A stretch of 64,000 bases of DNA from Natronomonas salinimetallica (GTDB lineage Archaea; Halobacteriota; Halobacteria; Halobacteriales; Haloarculaceae): assembly GCF_013839515.1 (NCBI RefSeq), contig NZ_JACDNQ010000003.1:91937-155936 (forward strand), given 5' to 3'. A model generated the notes under the pieces. It saw nothing but the letters and a program-made list of their open reading frames with translations. It had not been told where the DNA came from and ran no database searches. Every line of letters begins with the position of its first letter. Position 1 is the first letter of the stretch. Below are positions 1 to 9,577 of the stretch, piece by piece. A program made the translations under genes and the position numbers.

Positions 1-40
1 TCGCGGCGACGACGTAGCTTTCTTCCACGTCGGAGCCTGA

Positions 41-147
41 TACTGCCGGACGTACCGACGTGAATCGGGCATCTCTGAGAGTCGTGTTACGGCACGGTTT
101 CGTCTATCTAAACGATTCGGATATGTACGAAAGTACGTCCGGTAGTA
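41..147. mobile_element. 107-bp MITE, copy 1
   Basis: Non-coding element with terminal inverted repeats: left end TACTGCCGGACGTAC, and the right end reads TACTACCGGACGTAC on the other strand. It is flanked by a TGA triplet on both sides (38-40 and 148-150), a probable 3-bp target duplication. A second element of exactly the same length lies inverted at 22104-22210. By hand alignment about 88 of 107 bases match, with a fully conserved core around ACGGTTTCGTCTATCT. It has no coding capacity, so it must be moved by a transposase encoded elsewhere. It sits about 50 bp before the DUF151 start and could affect that promoter. Confidence 0.85.
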
Positions 148-197
148 TGAACGCTGGAGGCGAAAGGCTTTGATTGCGCTCGACAAAACGAGAGACA

Positions 198-635
198 ATG
201 ACACACGAGGCGACCGTCCGTGGTCTCGGAGTCAGCGTCGACGAGGAGGGGAGCGAGGGGTCACCGGTCGTCGTCCTTCGGGCACGGGGGGAGGTTCTTC
301 CGATCTTTATCAGTCCCGATCAGGCGAAATCCATCTCACACGCGCTCGAAGGCCGCCCCTTCGAGCGCCCGCTCACCCACGACCTGTTCGTCGAGATGCT
401 GACCGAGTTCGGTGGAGCGATCGACCGGGTCCGGATCGACGGGCTCTCGGACAACACGTTCTTGGGAAAGATCGATACGGAACGGTACTCGGCGGGGGCG
501 CGACACGAACTCACGTTCGATGCCCGCCCCAGCGATGCGATCGCGTTGGCTCTCAGAGTCGAATGCCCGATCCTCGTCGGCGGCGACGTTCTCGACGAGG
601 CGGGCCGCCCGCCCGACGCCTTCGAAGTCCGGTGA
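198..635 (+). CDS. DUF151 / bifunctional nuclease-family protein (paralogue A)
   Basis: 145-residue protein of the DUF151 (BFN) family. Family features seen are an N-terminal beta-rich part, the segment LPIFISPDQAKSI, the PLTHDLF motif and the late signature DARPSDAIALALR. The ATG at 198 is preferred over an upstream ATG at 174 because homology begins right after it and the paralogue at 9793 starts equivalently. Some family members elsewhere have reported nuclease activity; the archaeal role is unknown. A MITE lies directly upstream, so the promoter region may have been remodelled. The gene faces the HNH gene convergently across a tandem duplication at 799-840. Confidence 0.85.
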   Translation: MTHEATVRGLGVSVDEEGSEGSPVVVLRARGEVLPIFISPDQAKSISHALEGRPFERPLTHDLFVEMLTEFGGAIDRVRIDGLSDNTFLGKIDTERYSAGARHELTFDARPSDAIALALRVECPILVGGDVLDEAGRPPDAFEVR

Positions 636-798
636 GCGTAGCGTCACGACGTCCGGGCCGGGGTGGCCGTCACCGGCAGGTTTCGACGGAGGCCTCCTGC
701 CCCCTCGGAACCGCGATCCAGGCCCCGTCAGTCCCGACGTCGGCGATGACGAACGCGGACCGTCCCTCGTAGTAGTCGTAGGCTTCCTGAACGTTTCT

Positions 799-840
799 GT
801 CCCCGGCCCTCTCCACCGTGTCCCCGGCCCTCTCCACCAT
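799..840. repeat. 21-bp tandem duplication
   Basis: Two copies, period 21, of a unit containing GTCCCCGGCCCTCTCCACC. They lie in the convergent space between the DUF151 gene and the HNH gene. One of a series of unrelated short tandem duplications in this window. Confidence 0.8.
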
Positions 841-915
841 ATCCGGTCGAACACGCCGGTCGGATAATATTCTTGCGAAATGCCGGAATGTCTCCCCTGC
901 GGGGCGGACATACGA

Positions 916-1443
916 TCACCCGTCGTCGTATCGATCCGCGGCGGACTCGAACGCGAACTCCGAGCGTTCCTTCGAGCGCCGTCCCTCGGCGGCCGCCACG
1001 CCATCCGGATCGGGCGCGGCGTCGTCGTCGACCCGTGCCCACGAACCGTGGACCTTCGCGTGACACCACCGACACAGCGACACCGTGATCTCGTGTGCCA
1101 GCTCCGTTCGACCGTCGTCGGGGTATTCGAGGTGGTGCTCTTCCAGTAACGGGCGGGTCTCTTCGCCCGCCAACCGTCGCTCTTCGAGCCCACAGCGCCG
1201 ACACGTCCGCGACGTATCGGTGGCACGGAACTTCGGACAGTCCCTCCAGGCCCACTCGCCCTCGGGATCGGCGGCCGGACACCGAAGGCCGTCGGCGTAG
1301 CGCTTCCGTGAGAACTCGGGGTCGCTGTGGCCGTGTTCGGCGGCGTACCGACAGCGCCCGTCGTCGGCGAGGAAATCACACCGTTCGACGACGGCGTATG
1401 GGTCGTCGACGCCGACGGAGGTCCCCCGCGGTGTCTTCTCCAT
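916..1443 (-). CDS. HNH-like zinc-binding protein
   Basis: 175-residue protein rich in Cys and His. It has a C-terminal HNH-like zinc site: CRRCGLEERR, then EEHHLEYPDDG, then SLCRWCHAKVHG, the usual CxxC...HH...CxxCH arrangement. An extra N-terminal cysteine cluster (CDFLADDGRCRYAAEHGH, later LRCPAADPEGEWAWRDCPKF) could hold a second metal. The ATG at 1443 is the natural start. It lies next to uvrC, but nothing shows a functional link. It could be a nuclease or only a structural zinc protein. Confidence 0.75.
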   Translation of the reverse strand: MEKTPRGTSVGVDDPYAVVERCDFLADDGRCRYAAEHGHSDPEFSRKRYADGLRCPAADPEGEWAWRDCPKFRATDTSRTCRRCGLEERRLAGEETRPLLEEHHLEYPDDGRTELAHEITVSLCRWCHAKVHGSWARVDDDAAPDPDGVAAAEGRRSKERSEFAFESAADRYDDG

Positions 1444-1540
1444 GCGGGGGATTCGTTCTTCGACTACCTGAACGTTCGGCCGGACGCACCCGACGCGCTC
1501 GACGCGTCACGCTGATACGACCGCGGCCCGACCGTTCGAT

Positions 1541-3271
1541 ATGGACGCGGCGGCGGTCAGTGCTCGGGCGTCGGAGCTTCCCGACGATCCGGGCGTCTAT
1601 CAGTTCGAAGCCGGCGAACGGGTGTTGTACGTCGGAAAGGCGGTCGATATCCGCGACCGGGTCCGGTCGTACACCGATCCACGCAGCGAGCGGATCCGTC
1701 GGATGGTCGAAGCCGCGGTGCGGATCGACTTCGCCGTCACCGACACCGAGACGCAGGCGCTGTTGCTCGAGGCCAACCTGATAAAACGCCATCAGCCACG
1801 ATACAACGTCCGACTGAAGGACGACAAGTCCTACCCCCTCGTCGCGATCACGGATCACGACGCGCCCCGGATCGAGATCACGCGCGATCCCGAGGACGGC
1901 GCGACCGTCTTCGGCCCCTTCACGGATAAGGGACGCGTCGAGACGGTACTCAAGTCCGTTCGACGGGTCTACGGCCTCAGGGGGTGTTCGGACCACAAAT
2001 ACCGGAACCGCGACCGGCCCTGTCTCGACCACGAGATGGGGCTGTGTACCGCCCCCTGTACCGGCGAAATTTCCGCCGACGCTTACCTCGAGGACGTCGA
2101 ATCCGCGATCCGGTTCCTGGAGGGTGAGACGGGCGTCCTCGCGGAGCCGCTGCGGCGGCGGATGGGGGCTGCCGCGGAGGAGCACTCCTTCGAGCGCGCG
2201 GCGGCGCTTCGGGACGAACTCGACGCCGTCGAGGCGTTTCACGGTGGCGGCGGCGACGCCGTGGTCGGGCGCGGCGAGGAGTTCGTCGACGTTCTCGGCG
2301 TCGCGAGTGAAGGGGCGGAAGCGACCGTCGCACGACTCCACAGCGAGGGCGGCAAACTGGTCGATCGTGAGCGCCACCGCGTCGACGCTCCCGAGTCGGG
2401 TGCCGGTACCGGAGCCGTCCTCGCCGCTTTCGTTCCGCAGTTCTACGCCGACCGACCGCTGCCGGACGCGCTCCTGTTGCCGGAGCGCTACGACGATCCG
2501 GACCTCGATCGCTGGCTCGACGCCGAGGGCGTCTCGGTCCGCGTACCCGGGGCGGGCCGGGAGGCGACGCTCGTCGAGTTGGCGATCAAGAACGCCAGCC
2601 GTCGGGTCGGCGAGGCCGACCCCACGGGCGAACTCGCCCGACGGCTCGGCATCGACCGGATCGACCGGATCGAGGGCTTCGACGTGAGCCACGCGGGCGG
2701 CCGTTCGGTCGTCGGGAGCGACGTCGTCTTCGTCGGCGGCGACCCCGACAAGCGCGGCTACCGCCGGAAGAAACTCGAGGAGACCAACGACGACTACGCG
2801 AACATGAACCTCCTGCTCCGATGGCGCGCCGAGCGGGCGATCGGGGGCCGCGACGACCGCCCCGATCCGGATCTACTGTTGATCGATGGCGGGGCGGGCC
2901 AGCGGAACGCCGCACGCGAGGCGCTCGCCGAGACCGGCTGGGACGTCCCCGTGATCGCCCTCGCGAAGGCCGAAGAACGCGTGATCACCGCCGACGGGAG
3001 CCGTACGTGGGACGACGACGATCCCGCGTTACACCTCCTCCAGCGCGTTCGCGACGAGGCCCACCGCTTTGCCGTCCAGTACCACCGAACCGTCCGTGAT
3101 ACGGTCTCGACGCCGCTGGACGAGGTCCCGGGCGTCGGCCCCGAACTCCGAAACCGGCTCCTCGGGCGCTTCGGTAGCGTCGAGGGCGTTCGCGCCGCGT
3201 CGGCCGAGGAACTCGAAACCGTCGACGGCGTCGGTGCGGCGACCGCCGAGACGATCGATCGGGCCCTCTGA
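1541..3271 (+). CDS. uvrC: Excinuclease ABC subunit C
   Basis: 576 residues with the full UvrC order. The N-terminal GIY-YIG nuclease ([19 protein letters not shown], residues about 17-35) makes the 3' incision. A central cysteine-containing part (CTAPCTG) and a UVR region follow. The RNase H-like domain ([20 protein letters not shown], about residues 380-400) makes the 5' incision. A helix-hairpin-helix pair ([25 protein letters not shown]) ends the protein. It cuts damaged DNA with UvrA and UvrB, which are not in this window. The gene appears intact and of normal length. Confidence 0.97.
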   Translation: MDAAAVSARASELPDDPGVYQFEAGERVLYVGKAVDIRDRVRSYTDPRSERIRRMVEAAVRIDFAVTDTETQALLLEANLIKRHQPRYNVRLKDDKSYPLVAITDHDAPRIEITRDPEDGATVFGPFTDKGRVETVLKSVRRVYGLRGCSDHKYRNRDRPCLDHEMGLCTAPCTGEISADAYLEDVESAIRFLEGETGVLAEPLRRRMGAAAEEHSFERAAALRDELDAVEAFHGGGGDAVVGRGEEFVDVLGVASEGAEATVARLHSEGGKLVDRERHRVDAPESGAGTGAVLAAFVPQFYADRPLPDALLLPERYDDPDLDRWLDAEGVSVRVPGAGREATLVELAIKNASRRVGEADPTGELARRLGIDRIDRIEGFDVSHAGGRSVVGSDVVFVGGDPDKRGYRRKKLEETNDDYANMNLLLRWRAERAIGGRDDRPDPDLLLIDGGAGQRNAAREALAETGWDVPVIALAKAEERVITADGSRTWDDDDPALHLLQRVRDEAHRFAVQYHRTVRDTVSTPLDEVPGVGPELRNRLLGRFGSVEGVRAASAEELETVDGVGAATAETIDRAL

Positions 3272-3386
3272 TCTCCGTGTGACTTATCTCACTCGCCCTC
3301 TCCCGTCAGCAGCCCCGTCTGGACGACCCGTCTCCGCTTTTGGGACTGGTCGATACACGTTTTAAGCCGAAATGCATAAATCAATC

Positions 3387-3800
3387 ATGAGGAACTCGGA
3401 CACCACACGGCCGGAAGCAGCGGACATGCTGTCCGCGCTCGCGGACGCTACGTCGCGGGATATCCTCGAGGCTACGGCAGGTGACTCCGCAACGGTGTCG
3501 GAACTGGCCGACCGGTGTGGCATCCCGACGTCCACAGCGTATCGAAAGGTCGAACGACTGGTCGAGGCGGGTCTGTTGACAGAACGGGTGCGAATACGGC
3601 CGGAGAACCGGAATCCCTGGGAGTATCTCCTGGGCCGGGGCGAAATAACCCTCACGATCGACGGCTCGGGCGCGCTGTCCCTCGATTACGACGTCGACGG
3701 CAGCGACCGTCTCGAGGATGACACCGGGGTCGGCGAGGGGACGTCGACGCCGACCCGGATTTCGACCGACGGCGGAACGGACCTCGAAGAGAAGCGCTGA
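3387..3800 (+). CDS. Winged helix-turn-helix transcriptional regulator (ArsR-like)
   Basis: 137-residue protein with an N-terminal winged helix (about residues 10-75: ADMLSALADATSRDILEA, then VSELADRCGIPTSTAYRKVE as the recognition region, then EAGLLTERVRIRP as the wing) and a C-terminal sheet of unknown ligand. The start at 3387 is preferred over ATG 3372 because a TATA-like TTTTAAGC at 3359-3366 lies about 24 bp upstream, fitting a leaderless transcript. The target is unknown. Confidence 0.8.
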   Translation: MRNSDTTRPEAADMLSALADATSRDILEATAGDSATVSELADRCGIPTSTAYRKVERLVEAGLLTERVRIRPENRNPWEYLLGRGEITLTIDGSGALSLDYDVDGSDRLEDDTGVGEGTSTPTRISTDGGTDLEEKR

Positions 3801-3966
3801 CATTCGGGGACGGAGTCACCTTGTCCGCTCCGCTGGCGTGATTGGCGTCGGAGCTCCGCTGGCGGACGGGAAACGACGCCTGTGAAACGGCGCGTCGATA
3901 CTGATGGCGGGAAGGGTACTGGCCGCCCTCCAAGACGAGGGGCTCACGGACGTCCCGCCGGCAGTA

Positions 3967-6630
3967 TCACTCCACGATATCGATCGCCGGCCGCGACGGT
4001 TCCGCCTTCTCTCGGACGTCGTCGGGCGCGTCTTCGGCGGCGAGGACGCGCACGTCGGCGTCGAACTCCCGCTCGATCAGCCAGGCAGCCGACTCCAACG
4101 CGTCGAGTTCGGTGTCGGGATCGAGCGTCCGCTGGAGCGCCTCACGGCTCTCTTGGAGGTTCTGGCCGTAGGCGGCCGCCGCCTCGCCGTGGCGTTTGAT
4201 TTCGTCGCGTTGCATCAACGCCCCGATGACGTTCGGCGCGTCGCTGTCGATGGCGACGTTCAGCGCCTCGTGTTTCCACTCGGGCGTGACGACGATGTCG
4301 ATCCGTTCGGGGTCGTCGATGCCGGCGACGTCGACGATCTGTCGGACGTCCTCACGGGTATTCTCGACGAGCCGTCGACGTTTCTCGGCGGTCTCGCGGT
4401 CGGCGTCCGAGTCGGGCCAGTCCGCGTCGACGACGAAGCCGTCCTCGCCGAGCGTCTCCCACAACTCCTCGCAGACGTGGGGGGTAACGGGCGCGAGCAG
4501 CCGGATCGAGACCGACAGCGCGCGTTCGAACGTCTCCTCGTGGACCGCCGCGTACTCGCGGTACTGTCTGAGCGTGCTGACGAGTGATTGGGCCTCGCGG
4601 ACGGCAGTGTTGAACACCAGCCCGTCGTACTCCTCGGTTGCGACGACGACGGCGGCCCCGGTTTCGTCTTCGACGTACTCCGCGATCGAGTCGGTCTCGG
4701 CCGTCGTCTCGATCCCGCCGCCGGCGTAGGCCCCGACGAGTTCTTTGAGCCGCGAGAGGAAGCGGTAGGCCGACTGGACGCCCTGTTCGGACCAATCGAA
4801 GTCACGCTCGGGCTGGGCGGCCTGCATCATGAACAGCCGGGCGGTGTCGGCACCGTACTCCGAGACGATCGCCTGCGGGGAGACGACGTTGCCCTTCGAT
4901 TTCGACATCTTCTCGCCGTCGAGTTGGACCATCCCCTGGGCGAGCAGGTTCTCGAAGGGTTCGCGGTGTTCGAGCCCCTCGTGGTCGGCGAGCGTCTTGG
5001 TCACGAACCGCGAGTACAGGAGATGCATCACGGCGTGCTCGATGCCGCCGACGTACTGATCGACCGGCATCCAGTCGTTGGCCCGACCGAGATCGAAGGG
5101 AGCGTCCCCGAGGTCGGGGGAGACGTACCGCAGGAAGTACCACGAGGAGTCGACGAAAGTGTCCATCGTGTCGGTCTCGCGTTCGGCGTCGGCACCGCAG
5201 TCGGGACACGCCGTCTGCTTCCACTCCTCGGCGGCGTCGAGGGGGTTGCCGGTAGTGTTTATGAACTCCGGCAACTCGACCGGGAGCTCACCCTCGGGGA
5301 CCGGCACCGCCCCGCACGCCTCGCAGTGGACGATCGGGATCGGGGTCCCCCAGTAGCGCTGTCTGGAGATGCCCCAATCGCGCAGTCGGTACTGGGTGTG
5401 GTAGTCGGCAACGTCGACGTCCTCGGTCAGCCGCTCGCGCGCCTCGGCACTTTCGAGCCCCGAGTACTCCCCGGAGTTGACGAGGACGCCGTCCTCGGTG
5501 TAGGCCTCCTCGCTCACGTCGGGGGGCTCGGCCTCGCCACCGTCGGGGGCGGGCGCTATCACCGGCCGGACGTCGATACCCATCTTCTCCGCGAAGACGT
5601 GGTCGCGGGTGTCGTGGCCGGGCACGCCCATCAGCGCGCCTGTACCGACGTCCGAGAGGACGAAGTCGGCGACAAACACGGGCAGCTCCTCGCCCGTGAC
5701 GGGGTTCGTGGCCGTCAGATCCGTCTCGACGCCGTTCGGCTCGTCGCCCTCCGGGTCGGCTTCGTGTTCGAGAAACGCCTGAACCGACTCGTCGGTCTCG
5801 GTCAGGTCCTCGGTGATCGGATGATCCGGGGCCAACGCGAAGAACGTCGCCCCGAAGATGGTGTCGACGCGGGTTGTGAACGCCTCGACCCCGCCGTACT
5901 CCTCGCCGGCCCCCGAGACGTCGAACTCGAGGCGTGTTCCCGTCTGACGGCCGATCCAGTTGCGTTGCATCTGTCGGACGGAGTCGGGCCATCCCTCCAA
6001 CCCGTCGATGGCGTCGACCAGTTCGTCGGCGTACTCCGTGATCGAGAGGAACCACTGTTCGAGCTCGCGCCGTTCGACGGGCGTCTCACAGCGCCAACAG
6101 CGTTCGTCGTCCCCCTCGACCTGCTCGTCGGCCAACACGGTCTCACACTCGGGACACCAGTTGACCTCGGCGTCGCGGCGCTCGGCGAGGCCCTCCCGCA
6201 AAAAGCGCAAAAAGAGCCACTGGTTCCACTTGTAGTACTCCGGGGTACAGGTCGTGATCTCCCGTTCCCAGTCGTAGCCGAAGCCCATCGACTCCATCTG
6301 GCGCTTCATGGTTTCGATACAATCGAAGGTCCAGTCGCGAGGACTGGTGTCGCGCTCCTTGGCGGCGTTTTCGGCGGGGAGTCCGAACGCGTCCCATCCC
6401 ATCGGATGGAGGACGTCGTCGCCACACATCCGGCGATACCGGGCGTAGGCGTCCGTTATGGTGTAGTTCCGGACGTGTCCCATGTGGAGCTGTCCGGAGG
6501 GGTACGGGTACATCCCGAGGACGTACGTCGGATCCTCGACGTCGTCGGGGGTCCGATACGCGGAGGCGTCGTCCCAGGCCTCCTGCCAGCGTCGTTCGAC
6601 CGCGGCGTGGTCGTATCCGTCGTCGTACAT
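3967..6630 (-). CDS. leuS: Leucyl-tRNA synthetase, bacterial type
   Basis: 887-residue class I synthetase charging tRNA-Leu. Seen are HMGH at residues 49-52 (HIGH motif) and KMSKS at 574-578. The editing (CP1) domain carries TRVDTIFGATF and GVPGHDTRD. The motif PMGWDAFGLPAENAA and the overall layout are those of bacterial LeuRS rather than the archaeal/eukaryal form; haloarchaea are known to carry this type. The ATG at 6630 (MYDDGYDH) is chosen because the upstream extension has no homology-like sequence and a TATA-like box sits near 6670. Confidence 0.96.
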   Translation of the reverse strand: MYDDGYDHAAVERRWQEAWDDASAYRTPDDVEDPTYVLGMYPYPSGQLHMGHVRNYTITDAYARYRRMCGDDVLHPMGWDAFGLPAENAAKERDTSPRDWTFDCIETMKRQMESMGFGYDWEREITTCTPEYYKWNQWLFLRFLREGLAERRDAEVNWCPECETVLADEQVEGDDERCWRCETPVERRELEQWFLSITEYADELVDAIDGLEGWPDSVRQMQRNWIGRQTGTRLEFDVSGAGEEYGGVEAFTTRVDTIFGATFFALAPDHPITEDLTETDESVQAFLEHEADPEGDEPNGVETDLTATNPVTGEELPVFVADFVLSDVGTGALMGVPGHDTRDHVFAEKMGIDVRPVIAPAPDGGEAEPPDVSEEAYTEDGVLVNSGEYSGLESAEARERLTEDVDVADYHTQYRLRDWGISRQRYWGTPIPIVHCEACGAVPVPEGELPVELPEFINTTGNPLDAAEEWKQTACPDCGADAERETDTMDTFVDSSWYFLRYVSPDLGDAPFDLGRANDWMPVDQYVGGIEHAVMHLLYSRFVTKTLADHEGLEHREPFENLLAQGMVQLDGEKMSKSKGNVVSPQAIVSEYGADTARLFMMQAAQPERDFDWSEQGVQSAYRFLSRLKELVGAYAGGGIETTAETDSIAEYVEDETGAAVVVATEEYDGLVFNTAVREAQSLVSTLRQYREYAAVHEETFERALSVSIRLLAPVTPHVCEELWETLGEDGFVVDADWPDSDADRETAEKRRRLVENTREDVRQIVDVAGIDDPERIDIVVTPEWKHEALNVAIDSDAPNVIGALMQRDEIKRHGEAAAAYGQNLQESREALQRTLDPDTELDALESAAWLIEREFDADVRVLAAEDAPDDVREKAEPSRPAIDIVE

Positions 6631-6752
6631 AGAGAGGAAGGTACACCGACCTTCCGTCGGTTCGGCCCTTAAACTTTCCATCCCGCGGTCACGTTCCCGC
6701 GGGTCGGGAACTATCACCAACGGTGATACCCTCGGGGGCCGAACGAGAAGGT

Positions 6753-6962
6753 ATGATCCGAGATATCACAGTGAGGCGGCTGCGAGGGGTGGTACACTCG
6801 ATACGGACCTCGGAGGGCGAGGACGATCAACTGGCCAACCCCAAGATCGCGGCGGCGGCGGGGATACTCGTCGTATTGCTTCCCCTCGTACCGTTTTTCG
6901 CTGTCGTCTGGATGATCTCGAAGACGCTGGAGGGTGTCCGACAGCGCGTCTCCTGGGAGTGA
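6753..6962 (+). CDS. Small single-pass membrane protein (DUF7535-like)
   Basis: 69-residue protein: basic N-terminus (MIRDITVRRLRGVVHSIR), an acidic patch, then one hydrophobic helix (AAAAGILVVLLPLVPFFAVV, about residues 33-53) and a short basic tail. It resembles a small haloarchaeal family that I recall as DUF7535. It is divergent from leuS, and the 120 bp between the starts must hold both promoters. Function unknown. Confidence 0.65.
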   Translation: MIRDITVRRLRGVVHSIRTSEGEDDQLANPKIAAAAGILVVLLPLVPFFAVVWMISKTLEGVRQRVSWE

Positions 6963-7013
6963 TCCTGCCGGCGAGATCGGACGCGATCCGCCGTCGCTCG
7001 GATACGAGACGCG

Positions 7014-7196
7014 TCACTTCCGTCTGCTTTCGCGCATCCCCTCGGAGAAACTGACGATCGTCTTCCGGATGAACAGAAACAGCGCGAAGACGACGAGCAA
7101 GAGCACCAGAATGATGCCGACCAACACGGGATCGACGCCGAAAAAAAGCGATAGCGGGACGCCGACAGCCGTAGTCGTCGGGACGGGGACTGTCAT
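7014..7196 (-). CDS. Small single-pass membrane protein
   Basis: 60 residues with one strong transmembrane helix (PVLVGIILVLLLVVFALFLF, about residues 23-42) followed by a basic tail ending RESRRK, so the C-terminus should face the cytoplasm. It is convergent with the neighbouring small membrane gene at 6753. Family and function not recognised. Confidence 0.6.
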   Translation of the reverse strand: MTVPVPTTTAVGVPLSLFFGVDPVLVGIILVLLLVVFALFLFIRKTIVSFSEGMRESRRK

Positions 7197-7266
7197 ACCC
7201 GGTCCTTACGCCCCCGAGACAAAATCGTTTCGGGGATCGGACCGCGTCCCGCCCTCCGCTTTCCGG

Positions 7267-7366
7267 GCCGACGCGTGAAATCGACGCGCCGACGCGCGAA
7301 ACAGATGCGCCGACGCGCGAAACAGATGCGCCGACGCGTAAAATCGACGCGCCGACGCGTGATAGC
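7267..7366. repeat. 21-bp tandem repeat array in a promoter
   Basis: Four full units and a partial fifth, all beginning GCCGACGCG: 7267-7287, 7288-7308, 7309-7329, 7330-7350, and from 7351. The period of exactly 21 bp equals two helical turns. The array ends next to a TATA-like TATAAAC at 7370, about 39 bp before the regulator start at 7409, so it occupies the position where archaeal activators or repressors bind. It is also upstream of the divergent small gene starting at 7196. Confidence 0.85.
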
Positions 7367-7408
7367 GTGTATAAACGCTCATGCGTGCGGGGTCAATACG
7401 CTCGGTCG

Positions 7409-8194
7409 ATGAGCCTCCTCCCCTCCAGTCCGGACGTCGCCTCCGACGGCGAACCACGGGTCGTCGGTCTCGACAGCGCGGCGGCCGACGACCTGATGGC
7501 CGCCCTCTCCTCCGGGACGGCCCGGCGTATTCTGTCCGCGCTTCACGCGGACCCGGCCCCGCCCGCCAAACTCGCCGACCGGGTCGATACGTCCCTTCAG
7601 AACGCCCAGTACCACCTCGAACAGCTGGAGGACGCCGGCGCGATCGAGGTCGTCGGAACGGCCTACTCGGAGAAGGGCCGGGAGATGTCGGTCTACGGTC
7701 CCGCCGACAGCCCCCTCGTCATCGTCGCCGGCGAGGACGAACAGGCCTCCGGGCTTCGGGCGGCCCTCTCTCGGCTCTTCGCCGGCTTCCTCGCTCTCGG
7801 CGTCGGCGGCATCGTCGTCCAGACGCTGTTCGGGGGCGATCGAACCGCCGGGGACGCCGCTCCGCGTGGCTCCTCGGCGGACGATACCGGCCCGACGCCC
7901 GACGGGGACGACGTCGGGGCGCTCGACGGTCCGGCCGACACCCCCCGAGCCGAACCGACGCCGACCCCGGAGGCGGTCGAGGAGCCACTCGCCCCGGAAC
8001 CGGCCGCCACGCCGATTCCGGAAGCCGGGGACGCCGGAACGGAGGCGGCGGACGGCCTTCTTGCCGCCGTCGAGGGGGTCTTCACCGGCGGGATGCCTCC
8101 CGGAGTGGCCTTCTTCCTCGGCGGCGCGGTCGTCTTGACGCTCGTCGTCGGCGTCACCTACCTCCATGCGCGGCGTCGCCCGCCCCGTGAGTAA
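7409..8194 (+). CDS. ArsR-like winged-helix regulator with C-terminal membrane anchors
   Basis: 261 residues. The N-terminal winged helix (about residues 20-100: DDLMAALSSGTARRILSAL, then VDTSLQNAQYHLEQLEDAGAI as the recognition region) is followed by a hydrophobic helix (LFAGFLALGVGGIVVQTLF, about 130-148). Next come about 80 residues rich in Pro, Ala, Thr and Asp, then a second helix (AFFLGGAVVLTLVVGVTYL) and a basic tail. Two membrane spans would put the linker outside and the DNA-binding domain inside. The ATG at 7409 fits the TATA box at 7370. The 21-bp array directly upstream suggests autoregulation. Confidence 0.8.
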   Translation: MSLLPSSPDVASDGEPRVVGLDSAAADDLMAALSSGTARRILSALHADPAPPAKLADRVDTSLQNAQYHLEQLEDAGAIEVVGTAYSEKGREMSVYGPADSPLVIVAGEDEQASGLRAALSRLFAGFLALGVGGIVVQTLFGGDRTAGDAAPRGSSADDTGPTPDGDDVGALDGPADTPRAEPTPTPEAVEEPLAPEPAATPIPEAGDAGTEAADGLLAAVEGVFTGGMPPGVAFFLGGAVVLTLVVGVTYLHARRRPPRE

Positions 8195-8353
8195 AAGACC
8201 GATCGTACCTTCCGGTGGCCTCTTTATATATCGGTGCCACGTACCGGATGCGCTGAACGCTTCGGCCCTCGACGACCGCCTGTTCCCCGCTAGCGGCGTT
8301 CGGCGCGTTCACCTCCCCTCTGTCGACGTCCCGTCGCCCGCCCGACGGCGGCG

Positions 8354-8875
8354 TCACCCGACGTCACGTGGCCCGACGGCGAACCGGTCGAAGACCTCCC
8401 CGGACGGTTCGACGAGTCGCCCGCGCGCGATACCTTCGGTGTCGTCCCACTCGAGTTCGGCGTGGGCGGGGCGGTGCCAGCGCGGATCGGCGTGGCTTCC
8501 GGGGTTGAGTGCCGGAACGCCCCCGTCGCGGAACCCCGGCTCGTGGGAGTGGCCGACGACGACGAGGTCGGCGTTCGACTGTCTGGCGAACATCGACAGC
8601 CCAGTGTCGGTGTGTTCGTGGCCGTGGACGACGGCGATTCGGAGCCCTCGCCATTCGACGCGCCGGTCGGTCGGGACCCGCTCGCACACCGCCGACGTGT
8701 CGTTGTTGCCCGAGACGCCGTGGACGGGGCCGTACGATTCGAAGTCGTCTAGCACCGCGGCGGTCATGAAATCGCCCGCGTGGACGATCGCCTCCGCGGC
8801 GTCGACGGCCTCCGCGGTCCGCCCCGAGAGCCGTGCGTCCTCGTGGCCGTGGGTGTCCGAGAGAACAGCGAGCAT
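8354..8875 (-). CDS. Metallophosphoesterase, YfcE/MJ0936-type phosphodiesterase
   Basis: 173-residue calcineurin-like phosphoesterase. All metal motifs are visible in order: SDTHGH at residues 6-11, VHAGDF, SGNND, VVHGHEH and VVGHSHEPG. Members of this family hydrolyse phosphodiesters using two metal ions; the physiological substrate is unknown. The ATG at 8875 begins the conserved MLAVLSDTHGH. It is divergent from pdxT with about 120 bp between starts. Confidence 0.9.
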   Translation of the reverse strand: MLAVLSDTHGHEDARLSGRTAEAVDAAEAIVHAGDFMTAAVLDDFESYGPVHGVSGNNDTSAVCERVPTDRRVEWRGLRIAVVHGHEHTDTGLSMFARQSNADLVVVGHSHEPGFRDGGVPALNPGSHADPRWHRPAHAELEWDDTEGIARGRLVEPSGEVFDRFAVGPRDVG

Positions 8876-8998
8876 GCGGGCGCTTCGAGGTGGGAGAACA
8901 AATGTCCACCGGCGTCGGGAAGCGATCCGACGACGGACATCCGGTGGGCGGACGGCCCGTATCGAGTCCTTTTTTCCGCCGCCCATCCAACATGTGAT

Positions 8999-9577
8999 AT
9001 GCTCAACGCGGGCGTCATCGCGGTACAAGGCGATGTCGCCGAACACGCCGAGGCGATCGAGCGGGCCGCCGACCGGCACGGCGAGTCCTGTACCGTCGAG
9101 ACGATTCGGTCCTCGGGAACCGTTCCGGACTGCGATCTGCTTCTCGTGCCGGGCGGGGAGTCGACGACGATCTCGCGGCTGCTCGCGGAGGAGGGAATCG
9201 ACGAGGAGATCGAGGCGTTCGCCGCCGCCGGCAAACCGATGCTCGCCACCTGTGCGGGTCTCATCGTCGCCAGTTCGGATCCGAAAGACGACCGTGTGTC
9301 GGCGCTCGACATCCTCGACGTGAGCGTCGACCGGAACGCCTTCGGGCGACAGAAGGACAGCTTCGAGACCCGCCTCGACGTCGCCGGCCTCGGGGAACCC
9401 TTCCCGGCGGTGTTCATCCGAGCGCCGACGATCGATTCGGTCGGCGACGGCGTCGAGGTCCTCGCCTCGGTCGACGGCCGGCCGGTCGCCGTCCGGCAGG
9501 ACAACGTCCTCGGCACCTCGTTTCACCCGGAGCTGACCGACGACTCCCGGATCCACGGACTGGCCTTCTTCGACTGA
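8999..9577 (+). CDS. pdxT: Pyridoxal 5'-phosphate synthase glutaminase subunit
   Basis: 192-residue class I glutaminase that supplies ammonia to PdxS in PLP synthesis. Seen are the start MLNAGVIAVQGD, the oxyanion-type motif LLVPGGESTT, the nucleophile Cys85 in LATCAGLIV and the C-terminal catalytic His in SFHPEL. The ATG at 8999 gives exactly the family N-terminus. pdxS is not in this window, so the two subunits are unlinked here. Confidence 0.95.
   Translation: MLNAGVIAVQGDVAEHAEAIERAADRHGESCTVETIRSSGTVPDCDLLLVPGGESTTISRLLAEEGIDEEIEAFAAAGKPMLATCAGLIVASSDPKDDRVSALDILDVSVDRNAFGRQKDSFETRLDVAGLGEPFPAVFIRAPTIDSVGDGVEVLASVDGRPVAVRQDNVLGTSFHPELTDDSRIHGLAFFD

Noticed and set aside
4588..6672. 694-codon open frame opposite leuS
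   Set aside because: Shadow of leuS; no recognisable domain and atypical composition.
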